Assembly: GCF_002865645.1 (NCBI RefSeq)
Contig: NW_020194555.1
Coordinates: 1,576,288 to 1,640,287, forward strand
DNA length: 64,000 bases
DNA from: Hyaloscypha bicolor E
Lineage: Eukaryota; Ascomycota; Leotiomycetes; Helotiales; Hyaloscyphaceae
Direction: 5' to 3'
Shown: positions 58,293-64,000 of the stretch, piece after piece
How the letters are laid out: each line of letters opens with the position of its first letter
Numbering within the stretch: the stretch's first letter is position 1
The notes under the pieces: generated by a model
The model's database searches: none
Told to the model about the DNA's origin: nothing
The model's input: only the letters and a program-made list of their open reading frames with translations
Made by a program: the position numbers and the translations under genes

Positions 58293-59883
58293 AGGCCCTA
58301 TAGCCCCTAGGGCCGCACGTACGCAGCGAGCACTCTCCTTATGGTCTAGGAAATCAGTAGGTGGCTTTCGTCCAAACCAGACCTCGTATAGTGTATTTCC
58401 CTTAGGAAGAGCTGGTATAGCTATAGTATTAATTACCCATATAATTAAAGGAAGTAACTATATCCACGATTAGATACTAGTATCCGCTCGTACGGCCCGT
58501 AGTCGTTTTTTGAAGATTCGATTAGCCACTTTAATAGAGCCCTGAGATTGAGGATAATAAGCTCGTCCGCAAATAATCTTTATCCCTCTCTTCTTATAAA
58601 TCTTAATCATTTTCCCCTTAAACTCACCCCTATTATTACAGGCTAAAATGGAAATATACCCGTTATTATTTAGCCATTTAATAAGCTCGTCCGCAGCTTC
58701 GTCCGTAGTCTTAGCCTTAAGCCTACGGATCTATACGAACTTGGAAAAGTGGCATTTTAATTGCCAGATCTATATATATTCTCTGTCCCGATTATACTAT
58801 AATAGTATTAGTAATAGTAATATTATAGTATTAATAAAGTGTAAATAAAAAGGTTCGGAATTTACGAAAATCGCAGGAATCGCGAAAATCGCAGGAAAAG
58901 CTTAAAAACGTACGAAACATATGAAATGCAGGAAATATAGGAAATACAGAAATATAGGAGTAAATCACATGACTTAAGGGATACTTATATGAAAATCCAT
59001 TAAATCCAGAACCATACGCTTGCCAGGATAATGAGATTGGATAGGTATAATCCCCTTAGGATTCTTCTGAGCCTTTTCCTTATTATAGTAAGTATAGCGG
59101 GCACTTATCCAAGTATGGTCGTTACAGGATAGGCCATGCCAAATACGTCTTATATACTTAAATATAGTATTAAAGGCTATTATATAGGTTATTAGTATAA
59201 AAATTAGTAAATTCAAGGGATACTTACCTGTATATATTAATTTCTCATGAATAGTAGTTAAAACCTTAAAGGCATTATTATAGTAAAGGGTATACCGGGC
59301 TAGAATAATCTTATTATAGCGGATATCGTGGTATTCCTTACGATATACCTAATTATCCTAAAGCTCGTATAATTAGGATTCATACTTAATATTAGCCTGG
59401 TAGTACTTCTTTGCTTTTATTCTACTAGGGAGTAAAGCATCAGGATTTTGTAACCACTATCTGATATCCATATGCTTCCTAATAATAAGAATTTTCCTAC
59501 TACTGCCCTTAGCAAGCCTTTGATCCCATACAGCTTTGTCTTTAGCGGACCAATTATTAGTAGGGTCTTTAGTAATAGGGGAGGGCAAAAACTGAATACC
59601 AGAGGAACGTACTCCTGGTATAGTAATATCAAAATATTACTCTGCTCGGCCATAGATACATTAATGAGGTATATATAGGACTGGAGATAAACAAAGGATT
59701 AAAAGAGACATATTAGAAGTAAGGTAATTAATTAGGAGATATATAGAATTAGTAATTATACTTGGAAAGTAGGTGCTTATACTGTGAACTATGTACTGTA
59801 AACTGTATCTAGGTAGTAAAAAGGGAGCAGAGGCCCTATATATATCTAGAAGCTCTGGAGAAGTATCTTTACCCCTATTATAT

Positions 59884-60008
59884 ACTGAGAACTAAAGGGT
59901 TTCAGCCATTAGTCTTAAGGATATATTATTACATACTGAGAACTAAAGGGTTTCAGCCATTAGTCTTGAGGATATATTATTACATACTGAGAACTAAAGG
60001 GTTTTAGC
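59884..60008 (+). repeat. 51-bp tandem repeat, about 2.4 copies
   Basis: Units start at 59884, 59935 and 59986 (ACTGAGAACTAAAGGGTTT...). They sit just inside the right terminal inverted repeat of the transposon. Confidence 0.85.
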
Positions 60009-60057
60009 CTCCTCAGCCCCGAAACCCCAATATTACCCGATTGATTAATCGGCCATT

Positions 60058-60227
60058 CGATTGATCAATCGGCCCCCTTATTGATTAATCGGGACCCACT
60101 GTGGCTTGCGAATCGTATTCCATTTCCTATTGATTAATGGGAGCTACGATTGATTAATCGGAAGGCCGATTGACCAATCGTAGCGCCCGATTGGTAAACC
60201 GCTCGTATTGACGAACGGGCGTGAACA
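60058..60227. repeat. Right terminal inverted repeat
   Basis: Complement of the left arm over about 170 bp with two mismatches, both A/G-type transitions. An extra CGATTGATTAATCG unit lies just inside it. Confidence 0.85.
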
Positions 60228-60231
60228 TCTC
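60228..60231. other. Right target-site duplication TCTC
   Basis: TCTC directly after the right terminus, matching 57325-57328. Confidence 0.8.
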
Positions 60232-61690
60232 CTCCCCCACACCCCACATGCTAAACACCCAACCTACGATCTCATCACGAGCAAGTGGGCGATCATGCAC
60301 ACGAGGAGCCTTCAAGGCTTCTCCATGTCGTCTTAATTGTTCCTTTCTAGTTCATGGCATTGAGGCTCTGACAGGGCTTGGCATTTTATCACCATCTGAT
60401 AATTAATTTTCTGATCAACATCATGCAAATAAACAACCGAACACATCACACACTGGTGTTCGTAACACCTTTCAAGTAGAAGAGGCCACGGACAAAGCTA
60501 ATTGCAATCCACTCCCCGGTGGAACTGTGGACACTTCAGACCAATTAAGTCTATCTTTGAGAATTGGCCTATGGCTTTGTAACGAGCACCATCTTCAGAC
60601 AAGCGCAAACTTCTAGAGGTAAGGTGAGCCGCGATGACCCTGGTCCCGGAGCGACGCCTATCCAAGCTGTCGGCCAGTGGGGACGATTTCTCAGGGGGGT
60701 AGCTAAAACATCGGATGGAGATGACGAGTCGCCAGTCGAAGCTGTTGGAAGGCGGGGCATGATGTCTGAAGATGGTCGGCAGATTCGAGATTCCGCGGCG
60801 CTTGCCAGTTCTTCCTTGTAACTGCGTGTCTTGATCTCGCTCCTTACCCCTGACGCTACCCCTGACGCTAAGCGAAGTCACGTGTTGTCTCGAGACAGGG
60901 GTGTCACACACCTCTCAAACCGATCCCAAATCCACTAGCGTGCCAGCCTCGTTCGTCCATCTGATAATGTTCTGCGCGATAACCTCCCATCGCAATGCCA
61001 CCAACCGCATGAGCCTGCGAGCCCCAGCTGTAGCAGATTACCGCAATCATCGATCATCTCGCGTCTCCGTTTTAACGCGCTCAGTGGACGGCGTCCATCT
61101 CATCTCGGAAAATCATCAGACGAGATCTGATACCCAGCAACCGGTTCAGCCAGTGTCAAGGTGCACCTCGGCCTTGCCATTGGACCCATTCAATTCATTG
61201 CTAGCCAGTAGGTAGGTATGCCGACGCGACGAAGCAGCCACAGCCGCGCCCTAATGGTTGCAATACGACGCGCGAGGGCCAAATGGGTGTCCGATGTGTC
61301 GACCCCGAGCGGCTGTTGAGCCCTTTTCGGATGGACGAACTCCTCGAGAAACGCCTTGTTCTCGCAGTATGATCTGCCATGCAGATTGCAGTTTACGCTA
61401 AGGGTCACAAGAGGAGCATGCCATGCCGAGTCTGCGGTTTGAGAACGCCCTCGAGGAAATGACCGTTTCCAAACGATTCAAGCTATAAGGGCCTTCCAGC
61501 CACTTTGCATTGCTATTTTCTCTTCATCGCATTTCCAGTCTCTCTTTCAGTTCCTTATACATTCCTTCGTTACCCAGTTCTGTGAACTTCCACTTCTCCA
61601 CATTCTTTATTGCTCTATTCACCTCCTTTAGGCCGGCCCTTACTTCATTCTTTGCAAAAAGTTTATCATCGTTCTCTACACATCGTCATC
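60232..61690. other. Intergenic and upstream region
   Basis: 1.46 kb. A CCTGACGCTA duplication occurs at 60847-60871, and a TATAAG at 61484-61489 lies about 200 nt before the next gene's ATG, followed by a long CT-rich leader. No gene is supported. Confidence 0.45.
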
Positions 61691-63373
61691 ATGAAGTACG
61701 AATCGTTACCTATCGTTGCTGTCTTCCTCGGACTCGCAACTGCAGCACCCACTCCTGCTGCAAAGAATGTCGTCACATTCTCCCTCGCAAGGGCTATGGT
61801 GCCCCGTGAAGTCCCCCAAGAACACTCTCACAACAGATTTCTTGATGGGGTCCGTGTCAACCTGAACCTCAATAACCCCAACCAAATCCAGGACCCCGTC
61901 TTCGGTCTTCTCGGTAACGCAGCCGCCGCGGCTGGTGCTGGAAAGATTACCAACTTGGACTGTCTCCACCAAGCTACCGCCGATCAGGCTTTCACCAACG
62001 CAAAGGCAGCTGGGAATGTGACAGGTCAAGCTGATGCTTTGATCTTCGCTGCTTTGGAGAGAAACACTGGCAAGGTTGGATTGGCTAGCGTTCTCTGCAC
62101 CGAAACCGCTGTCAACCCTGAGATTGCAGCTATTTCGCAACATCAAGATCCTGCTTCTAGCGGTGCCGCTGCCATCAACAAGAAGATCGTTCTTGCTCTC
62201 GCTCAACAACTCGCTTCTATCGGGGCTGATCCTCAACTGGCTCTCCTTTCTGGCACCTTCGCTCCAGGAAATGTGAGTTTTCCCCAATAGTCCTCAAAAA
62301 ATTCATACTGACAGCTTAGGTCAACGACAACACTGGCAAGGGCAACACTTGTGATACCGCTGATGATGTTGAGGGTTGCATTTTCTCGCAAAATCTCCTC
62401 GTCGATGACGCTACTGCAGCTGAAATCACTGCTGCCGTTTCCGGCGTTGCTGTAGCTGCCGGTACCGCTGCAAATTCTCCTGCGGCTTCCCCTGTGGCTT
62501 CTCCCGCAGCCTCCCCCGCGGCCTCCCCTGCTGCCTCTTCTGGAGAAGCATGCGTGTGTCACCCCGGATTTGTCCTATTTTCATGTTTAAAGGCTGACAA
62601 GAACTAGCCCACTACCCCAGCCGTACCTGCAACTTCAGTTGCCGCTGCTTCATCCGGAAACGCTGTTGCTTCTGCAAGTAAGGACCCCATATACTCCATC
62701 CAGCCTTGGATTTGCCGGCTAACACGTGGCCTAGCTAATGAGCAGACCTTCACTGGAACTCTCGGAGGTGCAGCACCACCCGTCGCCAGCTCTGCCGGTG
62801 ATCGCCCATTTTCTGTTAATGGAAACACTTTCGTCAACCTCGGAGCAGCCCTTCAACGGTCATGTGCCATTCAAAACAACGCATGCGCCAATGCCGCCAA
62901 CTCTGGATCCCTCCCCGGTACCAGTGTGGGCGACTGCAATGCTCAAGAGACCGCCTGCAATGCCGCAGCATCCGCAAAGGTCAAGCGCGCTGCTCTTGAT
63001 TTCGGCTCTTGCTCCGACCCCGCCATTGAATTCGCCCCTGGTCTTGACGGACGCACTGAGAACTCCTTCCAGGCTGTCAACCAGGTTGATTTCAACCACG
63101 GGTCCGCGCTCAACATCAAGGTCATCTCGAGTTTTGTCTGCCAACAACTGCAAAACAAGTGCAAGGCCTCGGCCGCTACCATCGCAGCTTGCACCACCGC
63201 CCAGACTGCTGCCAGTATGTTCCACCTCCCATCTTTCCACCAGTTTGCCCGATACTAACAAATTGATAGACGCAGCAACTGGCCAGGCTGCAGCTGACGC
63301 ATTCAACTCCGCCCTCGGAGTTTCTGCAGCCAAGATGATCAAGCGCGCGAACGCGGCGTTTGTACAGATATAA
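61691..63373 (+). CDS. Secreted, probably cell-surface, repeat-containing protein
   Basis: Exons 61691-62272, 62320-62553, 62608-62677, 62735-63214 and 63270-63373 (489 aa). All four introns are 47-57 nt with matching phase. A signal peptide (MKYESLPIVAVFLGLATA) precedes an Ala-rich domain with Cys in ITNLDCLHQATADQAF and ASVLCTETAVN. A linker with PASPAASPAAS-type repeats (62480-62540) follows. The C-terminal domain has four or more Cys, with FSVNGNTFVNLGAALQRSC and a GDCNAQETACN pattern found in several fungal secreted or wall-associated proteins. It ends in a second Ala-rich helix. No enzymatic domain is visible. It probably acts at the cell wall or outside the cell. Low-complexity codon use (GCN, TCN) is expected from the composition. 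Confidence 0.85.
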
Positions 63374-63820
63374 TGAGAAAATCCATATGATATCACCACG
63401 TTCTGTTTTTCATTTTCTTAGCTTGCTCATTGATAGCGAGGTGCCTGAATGGCGGGCAGGCGAGGATATCTTGCTTGTTTTTGTTTTAATGCACCGTAAC
63501 GAATCTTCTAACTAGCTGTGCAACCCAAAATACGAACTTCTGCAAAGCAAACTGGTTTTCAGGAAACGTGATCGTCGTGACGTGGATTTGGAATACTTCT
63601 CATGGTTTCTCATGTTTTGAATAGTAAGCATGAAAATGAAATGTAATCGTGACTCCCCAATCCAAAGCATACCAAATTTCATTCCCAAACTGAAACACCA
63701 CACCAGCACCACCCCTACCGTCGCCCAATTTCCCAACCAAGGCACGCCCTCTCCCTTCCACAAATCCAGCAATCCCCAATCCCCAATTTCCGCGGCCCGG
63801 AAAAAGACACAAGACTCAAC
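63374..63820. other. Intergenic, convergent 3' flanks
   Basis: 447 bp between converging genes. Nothing else is supported. Confidence 0.5.
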
Positions 63821-64000
63821 TTAGGCAGAACTCTCGCTCGCCGAATTGCTCTTCTTGAAATGCCTCGCATGAAAATCCTTGGCAAAACCACTCACACCTT
63901 GATTCCCCGAGTGTGGGAGGGTATCAGCCCCATTGCCCTTGTCCTCCCTTGACGAATATCCGGTGCCAGCACCCGTGGCGGTAATCTGGTGTTCGAGAGG
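63821..64000 (-). CDS. C-terminal end of an unknown gene, runs off the window
   Basis: A continuous minus-strand frame of 59 sense codons ends at TAA (63821-63823). It reads HQITATGAGTGYSSREDKGN then GFAKDFHARHFKKSNSASE, a polar, Gly-rich tail. The 5' part lies beyond 64000. I do not recognise it. The frame has no stop in 180 nt and converges with the secreted-protein gene. Confidence 0.5.
   Translation of the reverse strand, partial: PLEHQITATGAGTGYSSREDKGNGADTLPHSGNQGVSGFAKDFHARHFKKSNSASESSA

Larger units (their letters stand above)
57329..60227 (-). mobile_element. Integrase-encoding DNA transposon with 170-bp TIRs (decayed)
   Basis: A 2,899-bp unit bounded by inverted repeats (57329-57499 and 60058-60227, about 170 bp, two mismatches, termini TGTTCACGCCCG...CGGGCGTGAACA) and a TCTC 4-bp duplication. 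The minus strand carries a broken gene. The N-terminal frame is at 59417-59653. An H2C2-like zinc-binding region lies near 59000-59300 (GLSCNDHTWIS, NKEKAQKNPKGI). An rve integrase core lies near 58300-58760 (ACNNRGEFKGKMIK, AYYPQSQGSIKVANRIFKK, then LYEVWFGRKPP). The acidic C-tail (57924-58292) has ENG repeats. Frames are interrupted by stops, and much of 58400-59900 is AT-rich and CpA-poor. Integrase plus TIR with a 4-bp duplication resembles Ginger-type transposons, not LTR elements, whose repeats would be direct. Autonomy is lost. Confidence 0.8.

Noticed and set aside
59884..60008. CRISPR-like array.
   Set aside because: The 51-bp units are contiguous, without spacers, in a fungal transposon.
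57329..60227. LTR retrotransposon.
   Set aside because: The terminal repeats are inverted, not direct, and no reverse transcriptase or gag is recognisable inside.

Overview
This is a 64 kb window of a filamentous ascomycete nuclear genome (Pezizomycotina; a Leotiomycetes-like fungus would fit, but I cannot prove the class). The evidence is short GT-AG introns (about 45-60 nt) with CTRAC/CTGAC-type branch sites, Zn2Cys6 transcription factors, fungal cytochrome P450, P-type H+-ATPase, GH16 and yapsin-like families, and long AT-rich blocks poor in CpA/TpG that look like repeat-induced point mutation (RIP). Most genes are split by introns, so I rebuilt exon joins from splice signals and reading phase. 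Those joins are inferences that RNA data would confirm.

Layout. 1-4.5 kb: RIP-degraded repeat DNA. 5.6-9.7 kb: a membrane-anchored MOSC/mARC-type protein and a membrane-anchored aspartic-protease-like protein that has lost both catalytic aspartates. 10.3-15.4 kb: metabolic genes (maleylacetoacetate isomerase, TauD/TfdA dioxygenase, dienelactone hydrolase, O-methyltransferase) followed by a Zn2Cys6 regulator (16.6-18.6 kb). 18.9-21.7 kb: two broken genes (a GH16 glucanase and a small Cys-rich secreted protein). 22.5-31.8 kb: a nine-exon Zn2Cys6 factor, a truncated regulator without a DNA-binding domain, a MITE, a possible hidden two-exon small gene and another Zn2Cys6 factor. 31.8-37.7 kb: mostly noncoding, with a fragment of an unknown membrane protein, a 675-bp TIR element and an MFS transporter carrying one nonsense codon. 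39.4-42.8 kb: a plasma-membrane H+-ATPase with a 4.5 kb gene-poor upstream region. 47.3-54.7 kb: a large unknown membrane protein, a P450 and a secreted purple acid phosphatase. 57.3-60.2 kb: a decayed DNA transposon that carries a retroviral-type integrase between near-identical 170-bp terminal inverted repeats with a 4-bp target duplication. 61.7-63.4 kb: a secreted cell-surface-like protein. The 3' end of an unknown gene runs off the right edge.

How the genes fit together. The isomerase, dioxygenase, hydrolase and methyltransferase with an adjacent Zn2Cys6 regulator would suit an aromatic-catabolic or small secondary-metabolite locus, but this is inferred only from proximity. The window is unusually rich in decay: several genes carry isolated nonsense or frameshift lesions, and some (CAG to TAG, or TGG to TAG read on the other strand) are CpA-to-TpA changes typical of RIP leaking from the repeats. 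The most unusual items are the TIR-flanked integrase element and the aspartic-protease-like receptor with no catalytic aspartates.
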